A stretch of 37,688 nt of DNA from positions 1-37,688 of the forward strand of contig CALXBC010000023.1 of NCBI GenBank assembly GCA_944386455.1. The letters run 5' to 3'. Shown piece after piece: positions 7,434 through 16,198 of the stretch. Numbering within the stretch: position 1 is the stretch's first letter; the number at the start of each line of letters is the position of its first letter. Both the position numbers and the translations under genes were made by a program. This DNA comes from an uncultured Clostridia bacterium (GTDB taxonomy: Bacteria > Bacillota > Clostridia > Oscillospirales > Ruminococcaceae). The notes below the pieces were generated by a model. The model saw only the letters and a list, made by a program, of their open reading frames with translations, was not told the DNA's origin and searched no databases.

Positions 7434-7652
7434 ATGAAAGGAAGTGAAAAGTCGAGACAAAGTCTACTCGACGAGAAAATGGGGTTTCAGATCAAGCAAC
7501 CGGAGAAGATTCGGCAGTCGATCAATCGGACGATTCGGTTTCGGCCGGAGATGTTCGAACGGCTGACGGAACTTGCAGAGGAGAACAAAATCTCTTTTAA
7601 TTTCTTAGTATGCCAGTGTGTTCAATACGCACTTGACAACCTGGAAAAGTAA
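7434..7652 (+). CDS. Small ribbon-helix-helix (Arc/CopG-like) protein split by the intron
   Basis: From ATG 7434 the protein has 72 residues. The core is QSINRTIRFRPEMFERLTEL followed by FNFLVCQCVQYALDNLEK, a beta strand plus two helices as in Arc/CopG ribbon-helix-helix DNA-binding proteins. A relative at 20409 shares the SINRTIR strand and about half of the core residues. Upstream DNA is interrupted by the group II intron. If 5563–5570 (ATGGAGGT) is joined to 7418, an 80-residue protein starting MEVAEKFEMKGSEKS results, in frame. Alternatively the GGAGGT before the intron is the original ribosome binding site, as in the 20409 gene where TATAAT and AGGAGG precede the ATG. Expression thus probably needs intron splicing. 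The target is unknown; it is probably a small repressor. Confidence 0.65.
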   Translation: MKGSEKSRQSLLDEKMGFQIKQPEKIRQSINRTIRFRPEMFERLTELAEENKISFNFLVCQCVQYALDNLEK

Positions 7653-7655
7653 CCA

Positions 7656-7678
7656 GCAGACCGAAGATATCGGTCTGC
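7656..7678 (+). terminator. Hairpin after the ribbon-helix-helix gene
   Basis: GCAGACCGA (7656–7664) and TCGGTCTGC (7670–7678) form a perfect 9-bp stem with a 5-base loop, four bases after the stop codon. No T-run follows, so termination would be weak or factor-assisted. Confidence 0.5.
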
Positions 7679-7731
7679 CGGATCTATCAACCTGTTCGTT
7701 ATGATAAAATCTGCGCTGTGTGTTGCAGTTC

Positions 7732-7756
7732 TCCCGCCCCTTTAACAGGGGCGGGA
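7732..7756. terminator. GC-rich hairpin between convergent genes
   Basis: TCCCGCCCCT (7732–7741), loop TTAAC, AGGGGCGGGA (7747–7756) is a perfect 10-bp stem, 7 bases from the stop codon of the convergent lipoprotein gene. It lacks a T-run on both sides. It probably ends or protects both transcripts. Confidence 0.55.
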
Positions 7757-7763
7757 AATTCAG

Positions 7764-8537
7764 CTATTGGATGTAATCCTGAGGAAGAATAGTACAATCA
7801 TAGATTTTTTCCCCGACCGTCAACACGTTTTCTTGACTATAAATCTTATCTGTTACGACCCACGTCTGTTCTTCTTCACTGTAATTGTAAAAAATCATCA
7901 TAACTCCATCTGTCAGCATATGAAGGGTATAGAATGATGATGCTTTTTTTAAATCCAGTTGCTTAATTGGCTTTAGAATCACATCAATCACAGGATCTAT
8001 TCTGCCAACTTCTTGGATCAGAGTACCTTGTTTGACGGACTGAAATTCTTCTTTACCTAATTCTTTTTTACAATAAATCGAAAAACGAATTGATGGATTC
8101 CCCGGAAAGCCCCAGTCCTCATTAAGAAATGTATACAGCAGACCATTTTCAGCAGTTTTAAAAACAATATACCTTGTAGATTCGGTATTTCTGACACAAT
8201 CAACGTTATACTTTTCTATGATGTTGCTGTAGAAAAAAGCATTTGAAGTCGCATCAGAGAATCTGGTAAAAAACAGCAGGTCAGGGATGATCGTACTTTC
8301 GTGATATGTTTGTGTGATTAAAATGTCATATGGAGCTTCATTATTGATTACCGAGTTGATATTCCCCGTAAAAAAGTTTGGTGATCGGTTAATTTCAGAA
8401 ACAATATTGGATTGGTTTTGTTCCATACTGTTGTTGGTAAATTCAGCAGCATATGATTGTTCCGCTGTACCTTGTCGTCCACAACCACAAAGTAAAATTA
8501 TAAATGCTGCCAATGCCAATACAATGCTCTTTTTCAT
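7764..8537 (-). CDS. Lipoprotein of unknown function
   Basis: The 257-residue protein begins with a lipoprotein signal: a basic start, hydrophobic AFIILL and the lipobox LLCGC with Cys at residue 19. It is therefore exported and anchored to the outer face of the membrane. The mature part shows no domain I recognise: an N/Q-rich linker (residues about 25–60), then a mixed alpha/beta region with FLNEDWGFPGNPSIRFSIYC and DGVMMIFYNYSEEEQTWVVT. AGGAGC lies 8 bases before the ATG. It follows the large secreted protein gene with a 19-base gap on the same strand, so the two are probably co-transcribed and may act together at the cell surface. The ECF sigma pair divergent to them is a likely regulator, but this is inference. 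Confidence 0.75.
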   Translation of the reverse strand: MKKSIVLALAAFIILLCGCGRQGTAEQSYAAEFTNNSMEQNQSNIVSEINRSPNFFTGNINSVINNEAPYDILITQTYHESTIIPDLLFFTRFSDATSNAFFYSNIIEKYNVDCVRNTESTRYIVFKTAENGLLYTFLNEDWGFPGNPSIRFSIYCKKELGKEEFQSVKQGTLIQEVGRIDPVIDVILKPIKQLDLKKASSFYTLHMLTDGVMMIFYNYSEEEQTWVVTDKIYSQENVLTVGEKIYDCTILPQDYIQ

Positions 8538-8556
8538 ATATCATGCTCCTGTTGCT

Positions 8557-10986
8557 TTATCGTGTCACAGCGTAATAAACTGTGTCAGAATGATAATAAT
8601 TGCTGAGGTCGAATATACTGGTTCCCCAATTAGTGTTGGTTGGGTCACTTACCAGTTCGTTTGGATCTGATGCCTTTCCACCGTGCTTTTGTGCCCATTT
8701 TCCTGTATTCAGCTGTACCATGAAATGATAGTCTTCATCAAAAAAATTATCTCTTATACGCATTGCAATTTTGTATTCTCTTGTAGGATGAATTAGATCA
8801 TCTTTACTGGTTAAAACTCTGCAGCCACGGTTAAGTTCCCGAATTAATGCCTGTGTTTTTTCCGAAAAAGATTGGAGATTATCGGTTGGATAGATTGACA
8901 AATCAGGTGTATAATTAAGTTCTAATACATATCCAAGGCAGTTTACATTATTACTGTTTTCCTGCCTGTATGAACTTGCCGCACCTACCACAGTTGCTTT
9001 CTCCAAAAACCAGCCCTGTTCCGGGGCGGCAACATAATCATACAGGTTTACATTTGCGGTACTGCTCATGCTCCCGGACGAAACCGATATGCACATTGCC
9101 TGGTTTCCTGCCTTCGGCATCAGGCGATAGCTTCCGTCCCCGTTTGAGAAAAACGCCCACCGCTGCGCCGGTGTATTGTTGCTGGCATAAATCTGGATGT
9201 TCTGATCGTTTGTGACTACACCGCTCGCAACATCCAGCACCTTCCCGTTGTGCTGCGGGTACAGATTAGTCAGCTTGTAGTATCCGTCACTCTGCTTTTC
9301 TACCTTCCACTGTTGATTGCCGCCGCCATGAAAAGCATATTGAATTACGTTTCCATTATTGTTTAAGTTTTGATCTGCGTCCAGATATTTTCCACTTTTC
9401 CGGTTTCGGATATAATAGACGCCGTTTGCAATATTGGCGGGCGCCTGATAGCTCAGGGTCAGCAGAGGCCGCTCTGCTCGCTTTGAAAACGCACAGTTAC
9501 TGGTGTAAAACGCATTGTAATCCGGATTCGATTTCGACTCATCGGTATAGCGGAGCATAAACCCGTTGTTCGCCTCTCCGCTGTACATCATACGGATGCC
9601 GGACAAAAAGTGTGAGCCGCTGAACGTAATGTATTCTTTGTTGAACGGTCTGGACTCTGTTTCATAGGAGTTGGGCTTGTTGTTCCAGGTCAGGTTGTCA
9701 TTGTCCCATCCGCCTAAGTTCTTGTAAAGCGAAATGGCGCGTCCCGTACTGGAGCCATCTGTGTTCCAAATCCTCATGGAAGCGCTGCTGATCGTACTTC
9801 CGGCAGTCAGCGCAGGCATGTTGATGATGCGGAAATAAGCACGGTGAACGCGGTATGTCCCGCCTGAACTCTTGATCCCAACATCCATGCGGTCCCGTTT
9901 GTTATGCTGCAGGCCGCATACTGTACATTTCCCGCCGGAGCCGCTGATGTTATCTCCCTCATGTACATAAGTGTCATCGTAGTTGGAACCGTCCTGGTCG
10001 TTCTGCGGATCAATGGTGATCGGATATACCCGTTCTTCCGCATTCAGCCATTCGGCATCCGGTGTAAATGTGATTGTACAGCCAGCAGCTTCCTGTTTTA
10101 CCTCCACATCAATATCATATGATTCTGCACCTGCCGAATCGTACATATACGGCGCTGCAACCGTGAATATCGCTTTCTCGTCCTCATTCTGGAATTCCAC
10201 ACTGTTATCGCCCAGCTTTACCGCTGTAAGCTCCCCGGCATTGATATGCATAGTGTAGCCTCGGAACTCGGTTGGCTGGTTCAGAATGACGTCTTCCTTG
10301 ATTTTCCCAGGGACTACCGTATACCGTACATCAATTCCTTCCCCCATAGCGTCCTCATACAGAACGGAGGATGACAGGTTGGGAAGCCGCATTTTTTCCT
10401 CATTTGCTTCCTCAACCGTGAGCACAGCGGACGGCGCAGCAGTTTCTTTTGGCTCGATTTCTGCTTTGGCGGCCGTGTTCAGCGTTGCTTCTTCAACCGT
10501 AAATGCCGGTACAGGACTGTTCAGTTCCATTGACTGAACTTGTGGCGTCTGCTTTGTCATAAGGCTGGTCAGTGACCACTCCATAGTATGACCGTCTTTT
10601 TCCAGTCTGGCGATCTGACTGGAAGCAGCTTTGGGCGCAAAGCTCACGCGGTTTGTTTCCGACTGATTTTCAATTCTATTATCCTTGAAAGCGAGAGAAT
10701 TGTCAATATCAACCCACTCGCCGTTTTCATTTTGTTCGTGCACTGCATACGGATAGGACGCTGCAATATAGCTTCCGTCCTCACACAGAAAGTGCTTTTC
10801 ATATTCTCCTCGCTTGGTGATATCTTCTTCTATGATCGGGGATGCCGTATATGCTTGAGATTGTTCCGTTTCCGTTGTCTGCAAAGTTTCAAGGGGAGTA
10901 CTGCTGTCTGACGCAAATACGTTCAGTGCCAGGGAAATAACCAGTGCCAACGAGATGCTGATTTTTGCTGTCCTTGCCTTTTTCAT
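8557..10986 (-). CDS. Secreted multidomain protein: DNRLRE-like, ricin-type lectin, Cys/His C-terminal domain
   Basis: The 809-residue protein starts with a signal peptide (MKKARTAKISISLALVISLA, cleavage near NVFAS). Residues up to about 330 form an N-terminal region typical of large surface proteins (YPYAVHEQNENGEWVDIDNS, WLNAEERVYPITIDP). A DNRLRE-like carbohydrate/adhesion domain follows (about 330–510; YDDTYVHEG, HRAYFRIINMPALTAGSTIS, TWNNKPN, ending RPLLTLSYQAP). Then comes a ricin-type beta-trefoil (about 515–665) with the repeats GNQQWKVEK, AQRWAFF and QGWFLEK, which bind sugars. The last 130 residues contain NCLGYVLELNY and DYHFMVQLNTGKWAQKHGG; the Cys and His resemble a papain-like hydrolase dyad. 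A perfect AAGGAGG precedes the ATG. The divergent ECF sigma operon is a plausible regulator. The hydrolase assignment is tentative. Confidence 0.8.
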   Translation of the reverse strand: MKKARTAKISISLALVISLALNVFASDSSTPLETLQTTETEQSQAYTASPIIEEDITKRGEYEKHFLCEDGSYIAASYPYAVHEQNENGEWVDIDNSLAFKDNRIENQSETNRVSFAPKAASSQIARLEKDGHTMEWSLTSLMTKQTPQVQSMELNSPVPAFTVEEATLNTAAKAEIEPKETAAPSAVLTVEEANEEKMRLPNLSSSVLYEDAMGEGIDVRYTVVPGKIKEDVILNQPTEFRGYTMHINAGELTAVKLGDNSVEFQNEDEKAIFTVAAPYMYDSAGAESYDIDVEVKQEAAGCTITFTPDAEWLNAEERVYPITIDPQNDQDGSNYDDTYVHEGDNISGSGGKCTVCGLQHNKRDRMDVGIKSSGGTYRVHRAYFRIINMPALTAGSTISSASMRIWNTDGSSTGRAISLYKNLGGWDNDNLTWNNKPNSYETESRPFNKEYITFSGSHFLSGIRMMYSGEANNGFMLRYTDESKSNPDYNAFYTSNCAFSKRAERPLLTLSYQAPANIANGVYYIRNRKSGKYLDADQNLNNNGNVIQYAFHGGGNQQWKVEKQSDGYYKLTNLYPQHNGKVLDVASGVVTNDQNIQIYASNNTPAQRWAFFSNGDGSYRLMPKAGNQAMCISVSSGSMSSTANVNLYDYVAAPEQGWFLEKATVVGAASSYRQENSNNVNCLGYVLELNYTPDLSIYPTDNLQSFSEKTQALIRELNRGCRVLTSKDDLIHPTREYKIAMRIRDNFFDEDYHFMVQLNTGKWAQKHGGKASDPNELVSDPTNTNWGTSIFDLSNYYHSDTVYYAVTR

Positions 10987-11071
10987 ATGACATTCCTCCT
11001 TATTTTTTCATCTTTACTTTACAGTGCCATGATAAGATCATCATAATAAATTTATTAAAATTTTGAAATGC

Positions 11072-11099
11072 TGTAACATTTTTGAGTCATATCCGGTAT
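11072..11099 (+). promoter_or_regulatory. Candidate ECF-type promoter of the sigma/anti-sigma operon
   Basis: TGTAAC (11072–11077), a run of T just after it, and CGGTAT (11094–11099) are spaced by 16 bp. This resembles the -35 AAC motif and CGT-type -10 box of ECF sigma promoters in Firmicutes and suggests autoregulation by the sigma factor encoded 120 bp downstream. The 12-bp palindrome AATAAATTTATT (11045–11056) lies just upstream. Confidence 0.45.
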
Positions 11100-11218
11100 T
11101 ATCAATATGAGAAATTATGGATAAACTGAAAAAAGATAGAAAACATGTGCTGTTTCTTTTTGAATAAAAGCGGGTTTGGCAAAGCGCATGAGATTTTGTA
11201 TGAACGGGAGTGGAAGAA

Positions 11219-11734
11219 GTGGAAGAAGATAACAGAACAAGCCCAGTCGATATCGATAAAATTGTAGCAGACTATTCTGACCTGGTCTATCAGCTTGCGT
11301 ATGCCCAGATGAGAAACAAAAACGATGCAGACGATATTTATCAGGAAGTCTTTCTCCGTTATATCCGCAAAAAACCCGTGTTAAAAAATGAGGAGCATGA
11401 AAAGGCATGGTTTATCCGCGTGACGATAAACTGCTGCCGGAATTTGTGGAGCACCGCTTTCAGGCGTCATACACGGCCGTTGGAGTATGCACAGACCGAG
11501 TCGCACAGTGAAGAGGCCGCTGCAGAGGAAGAACTAAAGGATCTGTTGGACCGGCTTCCAAAAGCCTATCGGGTGGTCATTCATCTGTTTTATTATGAGG
11601 ATATGTCCACTGCGCAGATCAGCGCCTTGCTCGGGCAGAAGGAAGCCACGGTGCGGGTAAAGCTGACCCGCGCCCGGCGGATGCTGAAGGATTTGATGGA
11701 AGGAGAAGAGGAATATGCTGAACAAGGAGTATAA
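11219..11734 (+). CDS. ECF RNA polymerase sigma factor
   Basis: The protein of about 171 residues has the two parts of an ECF sigma factor. Region 2 reads YSDLVYQLAYAQMRNKNDAD followed by DIYQEVFLRYI and KAWFIRVTINCCRN. Region 4 reads LLDRLPKAYRVVIHLFYYED and ISALLGQKEATVRVKLTRAR with a helix-turn-helix. It directs polymerase to a small regulon, probably of envelope functions. GTG 11219 is preferred because GGGAG lies 8 bases upstream; GTG 11210 is in frame and possible. The stop codon overlaps the next gene by 20 bases, the usual arrangement of a sigma factor and its anti-sigma factor. A TGTAAC–N16–CGGTAT motif upstream suggests autoregulation. Confidence 0.92.
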   Translation: MEEDNRTSPVDIDKIVADYSDLVYQLAYAQMRNKNDADDIYQEVFLRYIRKKPVLKNEEHEKAWFIRVTINCCRNLWSTAFRRHTRPLEYAQTESHSEEAAAEEELKDLLDRLPKAYRVVIHLFYYEDMSTAQISALLGQKEATVRVKLTRARRMLKDLMEGEEEYAEQGV

Positions 11735-14045
11735 GGCGCTTTACGCCGCGATTCATCCGGATGCTGCGCTGGTTGCGGAAACAAAGGAAAAAATGAGGCT
11801 TGCACTTCAGAATCCGCACAGGGATAAAAGAATCATACTGTTGTGCGGCTCTGTAGCAGCAGTAGTGATATTAATCGTGGCCGCTGTTATTTCCGTTCCG
11901 CTGCTGGTGCCGGAAATGCCGTTGCTGAAGAGACCGGTATCTGCGGAAAATTCGATGATCGACAGCGGAGCAGATGTGAACGCTGCTGATCAGACAGAGA
12001 ATAATATCATACCAGCCTGGTATGAACCGAAGGAATTAACACTGATGTCGGTTGTCAACACCCCGTCTGCGGAGGAAAATCCGACAGCCGCACGATCGTC
12101 CGCCTGTCAGCTCGTTCCTCTTTCTGCTGCAAAGACAGCTGAAAGCGTGATGCTGGAACTGCCGGACGGGCTTTCAGCAATCGAAATTTCTCAAAGTGAT
12201 TTTATCCGTTTGAGCGCTGTCGGCACGGACGGCCCATATTACGGGAAAACGAATCTGTATTATGATCTGAAAAACAAACAGGTAATTTGTTTGGAAGATC
12301 ACGCAAACAGGATTGCGCAACAGCACAGCCTGGCGGGGGAGGACGAAAAGCGTCACAACGTATTATGCAGTCCGGTATATAATCGAGGCGTCATTCAGAT
12401 TCAGAATACCCGTAACGGAAATATTTCCAGCTATTTGTATCTGGAAGACGGAAATGTGCGCCTTCTGTCTGTGCCAAAGGCAACCACGATGGATATGTGG
12501 CTGTCATCGGACTACCGCTATGTTGTTTTTGTGATCTCCCGTACGAATGCTGCGGATATTTGGGTGCAGGACTTGTCTCGTCCCGATGCCGAGCCTTTGA
12601 ATATCACGAAATTAAACGGCAGACAATACAATGCAAGTGAATTTGAAATTACCCTGTCCGACAGCGGACGGTATATTCTGTATTATCTGGCAGGCAGTTC
12701 AGAACGATGGATCTGCTATGACCTACAGAAAGATCACTGGTTCACAGGCCAGGGGAAGGTCATCCGCTATGTAGCGGATGATACCGGCATTCTGGTGGAT
12801 ACCGAAAAGGGCGGGAAAATCATCAGCACGGCGGACGGAACGGATATTACCGATACGGTGAAGCTGGAAAAATGGGAAACCTGTCAGGTGATGACAAACA
12901 GCTACACGCTGCCGCAGGGACATGTAAACAGCATCTTTGTTTACTCTGTGATGGATGAAAAGCGGCAGCTGACCAAAGTGATTTCGGAAGCGAACGGATA
13001 TTATGTGGACGGGGCGTATCTTTATGCATTTGATGCCAAGCGCAAGGCAGTGATCTGCTATTCTCTGCAAAACGGGGAGTCTTTTACCGTTTCTGTTCCA
13101 CAGGAATTTTTCGACCGTCTGGCCGCACAAAACAAGGATGACCGCTATGAGGTTTATTACCGGCTGTCCGCCAGTCCCGACGGCAGACAGCTGGTTTTAA
13201 GCTATGAAATTTCCGATGCGGAGCGTACTGGTGATTATTCCTTTTCTTATCAGGCGTTGCTGCGGGAAGAATTCTGGTTCTCCGACAGTTTGGAGGAACT
13301 AAAAGACTGGGCAGAGGGTGCGTACCAAAACGGGGAGTTAAAAATGTACTACGGAAACGGCTTTTCGCTTTTGTGGGTGCGCTTCCGCAGCTGGGACAGA
13401 TCCTATATTGCAGTGGAAGACTACCGTGACCGAACCTTTACGCTGTATCAGAATGACCTTTTTACCAGCCTGAACTCGTTTGGAATCGATATTCCGAACG
13501 GGGAATATCCTGATTGGCCCGGATTCCGCAAGGCTTTGGACAGTGAGGCTTCGCAGGAGCAGACTAAGGAAACGTATTCATTTCTGCCATCCGATGCCGC
13601 GCCGGTTGATTATGCGGATTTGTATACAGACGGAAAACTGGATGAGGAAAAGATAAATCAGCAAACGCTCAAATTGCTATTTAAGCAGGATGCTTATGAT
13701 ATGGCATTGGGTGAAATTCAGGGAATCGTTCAGGCAAACCGCAGGCTGAACGACCAGTCCGCGGCTGCAAGTCTTTTCAGCATGATCCAAAAACATACCT
13801 ATCAGTTGAACGAGTACGAGAGACAATATGGTTGGGGGGATTCCACAGGATACAGTATCACTTTATATACTGGTTCAGGACTCAGAGCGGAAATCATAAT
13901 CGCAAAATATTCCGGTAATCAGAAGCCATACATTTTATTGCAGGATCTCAATATGATAACTTTCCTTACAAAGGAGGATTATCGGGAAATAGAAAATTTT
14001 CTGAAACCGTTTATCGAAGAAACTAACAGATTGATGCTAGAGTAA
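11715..14045 (+). CDS. Membrane-anchored probable anti-sigma factor with large extracellular domain
   Basis: The 776-residue protein has a short cytoplasmic head (residues 1–38, LYAAIHPDAALVAETKEKMR), one membrane helix (about 40–66, IILLCGSVAAVVILIVAAVI) and about 700 extracellular residues. The outer part shows repeated beta-propeller-like strands (MWLSSDYRYVVFVISR, ITLSDSGRYILYYLAGSS, RLSASPDGRQLVLSYEISD), like TolB/WD-type blades. The head matches the short N-terminus of Clostridia membrane proteins that pair with ECF factors; there is no zinc-binding HxxxCxxC motif. By context it should hold the sigma factor at the membrane and release it on an outside signal. The 20-base overlap with the sigma gene couples translation. 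GGAGAAGAGG precedes the ATG. A strong terminator follows. Confidence 0.75.
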   Translation: MLNKEYKALYAAIHPDAALVAETKEKMRLALQNPHRDKRIILLCGSVAAVVILIVAAVISVPLLVPEMPLLKRPVSAENSMIDSGADVNAADQTENNIIPAWYEPKELTLMSVVNTPSAEENPTAARSSACQLVPLSAAKTAESVMLELPDGLSAIEISQSDFIRLSAVGTDGPYYGKTNLYYDLKNKQVICLEDHANRIAQQHSLAGEDEKRHNVLCSPVYNRGVIQIQNTRNGNISSYLYLEDGNVRLLSVPKATTMDMWLSSDYRYVVFVISRTNAADIWVQDLSRPDAEPLNITKLNGRQYNASEFEITLSDSGRYILYYLAGSSERWICYDLQKDHWFTGQGKVIRYVADDTGILVDTEKGGKIISTADGTDITDTVKLEKWETCQVMTNSYTLPQGHVNSIFVYSVMDEKRQLTKVISEANGYYVDGAYLYAFDAKRKAVICYSLQNGESFTVSVPQEFFDRLAAQNKDDRYEVYYRLSASPDGRQLVLSYEISDAERTGDYSFSYQALLREEFWFSDSLEELKDWAEGAYQNGELKMYYGNGFSLLWVRFRSWDRSYIAVEDYRDRTFTLYQNDLFTSLNSFGIDIPNGEYPDWPGFRKALDSEASQEQTKETYSFLPSDAAPVDYADLYTDGKLDEEKINQQTLKLLFKQDAYDMALGEIQGIVQANRRLNDQSAAASLFSMIQKHTYQLNEYERQYGWGDSTGYSITLYTGSGLRAEIIIAKYSGNQKPYILLQDLNMITFLTKEDYREIENFLKPFIEETNRLMLE

Positions 14046-14064
14046 ATATTTAAAAGCATTTACC

Positions 14065-14100
14065 AAAAAGCACGATGGCGTTAACGCCATCGTGCTTTTT
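14065..14100. terminator. Bidirectional intrinsic terminator
   Basis: AAAAAGCACGATGGCG (14065–14080), TTAA loop, CGCCATCGTGCTTTTT (14085–14100): a perfect 16-bp stem with A-run and T-run. It separates the anti-sigma gene from the convergent six-gene operon ending in ispH–S1. Confidence 0.95.
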
Positions 14101-14113
14101 CCGGCTGTATTGA

Positions 14114-16171
14114 TTATTCTTCTGCGGGAACCTCTTCCGGCTCTGTTTCTTCTTCTGCTTCAGCAGGCGCATCCTCATCGGATGTGATTGTTACATTGTT
14201 TGCGGCGGCAGCTTCTTCCATGATCTGTGCCTGTTCCGCGGCTTCCTGTTCTTCCAGCAGTGCGCGGATAGAAAGGCTGATGCGCTTGGCATCCAAGTCA
14301 ATGCCGATGATCTTTACGTCGACTTCCTGCCCGACCGAAACGACGTCAGCAGCTTTCGCAACCCGCTGTGTTGACAGCTGGCTGATGTGGATCAAACCGT
14401 CAACGCCCGGAATGATCTGTGCAAATGCGCCGAACTGCGTCAGTGAGACAATTTTGGCAGTTACGACATCGCCGACTGCATATTTATTTTTAAAGATTTC
14501 CCACGGATTGTCTTCTGTTTTCTTGTAGCCGAGGGAGATTTTTTTCTTTTCCTTATCGACGTCTTTGACATAGACTTCAATGAAGTCCCCGACGTTGACG
14601 ACCTCAGACGGATGCTTGATTCTCTGCCAGGACAGCTCGGTGATATGTACCATACCGTCCACACCGCCCAAATCAACAAATGCGCCATAAGAGGTGAGGG
14701 ATTTGACCTCTCCCTTATAAACCTGTCCGACTTCAACCTGGTTCCAAAATGCTTCTGCTTTTGCAGCTTTTTCTTCATTCAGAACCGCACGGACAGAGCC
14801 AACTGCCTTGCGGGAGTTTTCCTTGATTTCAATCACCTTAAAGCGGACGGTCTGCTTGAGAAGAGTGTTCAGATCCTCAACACGGGTATTGGAAACCAGA
14901 GAAGCGGGAATGAAAATCTTGACATAGTTGCTCAGCACCAGTACGCCGCCTCTGACAACATCGGTGACAACCCCTTCCAAAACAGTGCCGTTCTCATATG
15001 CTTCGGTAATGGTATCAAAGCCCGCTGCAGAATCACAGCGCTTTTTGGAAAGCATAACAGTGCCTTCCTGATCATTGACCTTAATGACGATCAGATCCAG
15101 CTCCTGTCCCTTTTCCACAATATCAGAGGGACGCAGATTGGGATCATCAGTCAGCTCGGACAGCGGAATAAAGCCGGCCTGCTTTGCGTTGATGTCAATC
15201 TGTACTTCGTTTGGAGCAATTGAAGTAACAACGCCTTTGACCCTCTTACCGTTATATAATTTTTCGCTCATGGACTGCTCCAGCAGTTCGGCGAAATTGA
15301 GCTCCTCGTCCTGATTTTTGATCATTTCACTCATGGTTTGTAGAACCTCCTTAATTATATCAGCCGGAGTGGAAGCTCCGGCAGTGACACCGATCCGGGG
15401 GGAACGAAGCAGCAGTTCCCTGTCAAGCTCTGCGGCGGTTTCCACCAACAGAGCGGGGCAATAAGTACGACAGACCTCCAACAGCTTGGCCGTATTGGAG
15501 CTGTGACGCCCGCCTACTACCACCATCAAATCAGACGAGCGGGCTAAAGCAGCCGCTTCTGACTGCCGTTCATTTGTCGCATTACATATTGTATCAAATA
15601 TTTTGATGTTTGTATAGTGTTTTTTTAAATATTCACAGCAATCATTCCACAAATCCTGTCGGAATGTAGTTTGCGCGACTACTATTATATCATTTTTCTC
15701 TTCGTTTGTAAATTCTTTTCTTAAAATTATCAATTCGTTCATATTTTGAGCCGCAAAACACGGACCGGTACAGTGCCCGATGATTCCCTGCACCTCGGGA
15801 TGACTTTTGTCCCCGATTATGATTACGGGATTCCCGGCGGCTGAATGCTCAGATACGATTTTGTGGATCTTGGCAACAAACGGACAGGTCGCATCCCGGT
15901 ACCGAATATGATTGCGTTCCAGCAGCTCATATACTTGTCTGCCTACACCGTGAGAGCGGATAATCAACGTCCGGTCTCCCGCCTGAAGCGGGTCGTCGAC
16001 CGCCTGACAGCCTTTTTGTGCAAGATCCTGTACCAGCTGCGGATTATGGATGATCGGACCGAGGGTAGTGACCGGTTCTCCTGCTCCGACAAGCTGGTAA
16101 ACCAGGTCGACGGCACGGGCCACGCCAAAGCAGAAGCCCGCCGTTTTGGCAAGTGTAATTGTATGCTTCAT
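14114..16171 (-). CDS. ispH: IspH (HMBPP reductase) fused to four S1 RNA-binding domains
   Basis: The 685-residue protein joins two enzymes known separately elsewhere. Residues 1–283 are IspH, the iron–sulfur enzyme making IPP and DMAPP in the last MEP-pathway step; cluster ligands Cys14 (GFCFGV), Cys97 (DATCPF) and Cys197 (ICNATNERQ) and His43/His75 are present. Residues about 305–655 hold four S1 domains, e.g. GEVKSLTSYGAFVDLGGVDG and AKIVSLTQFGAFAQIIPGVD, as in ribosomal protein S1 homologues that help translation. The tail is acidic (EEETEPEEVPAEE). This fusion is common in Clostridia and is not an artefact. It is the last gene of a six-gene operon; dxr and uppS of the same pathway lie at 33–36 kb. 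The spacing to a GGAAAGGA is long (15 bases). Confidence 0.95.
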   Translation of the reverse strand: MKHTITLAKTAGFCFGVARAVDLVYQLVGAGEPVTTLGPIIHNPQLVQDLAQKGCQAVDDPLQAGDRTLIIRSHGVGRQVYELLERNHIRYRDATCPFVAKIHKIVSEHSAAGNPVIIIGDKSHPEVQGIIGHCTGPCFAAQNMNELIILRKEFTNEEKNDIIVVAQTTFRQDLWNDCCEYLKKHYTNIKIFDTICNATNERQSEAAALARSSDLMVVVGGRHSSNTAKLLEVCRTYCPALLVETAAELDRELLLRSPRIGVTAGASTPADIIKEVLQTMSEMIKNQDEELNFAELLEQSMSEKLYNGKRVKGVVTSIAPNEVQIDINAKQAGFIPLSELTDDPNLRPSDIVEKGQELDLIVIKVNDQEGTVMLSKKRCDSAAGFDTITEAYENGTVLEGVVTDVVRGGVLVLSNYVKIFIPASLVSNTRVEDLNTLLKQTVRFKVIEIKENSRKAVGSVRAVLNEEKAAKAEAFWNQVEVGQVYKGEVKSLTSYGAFVDLGGVDGMVHITELSWQRIKHPSEVVNVGDFIEVYVKDVDKEKKKISLGYKKTEDNPWEIFKNKYAVGDVVTAKIVSLTQFGAFAQIIPGVDGLIHISQLSTQRVAKAADVVSVGQEVDVKIIGIDLDAKRISLSIRALLEEQEAAEQAQIMEEAAAANNVTITSDEDAPAEAEEETEPEEVPAEE

Positions 16172-16198
16172 GATGACAGTATGGATTCCTTTCCGGTC

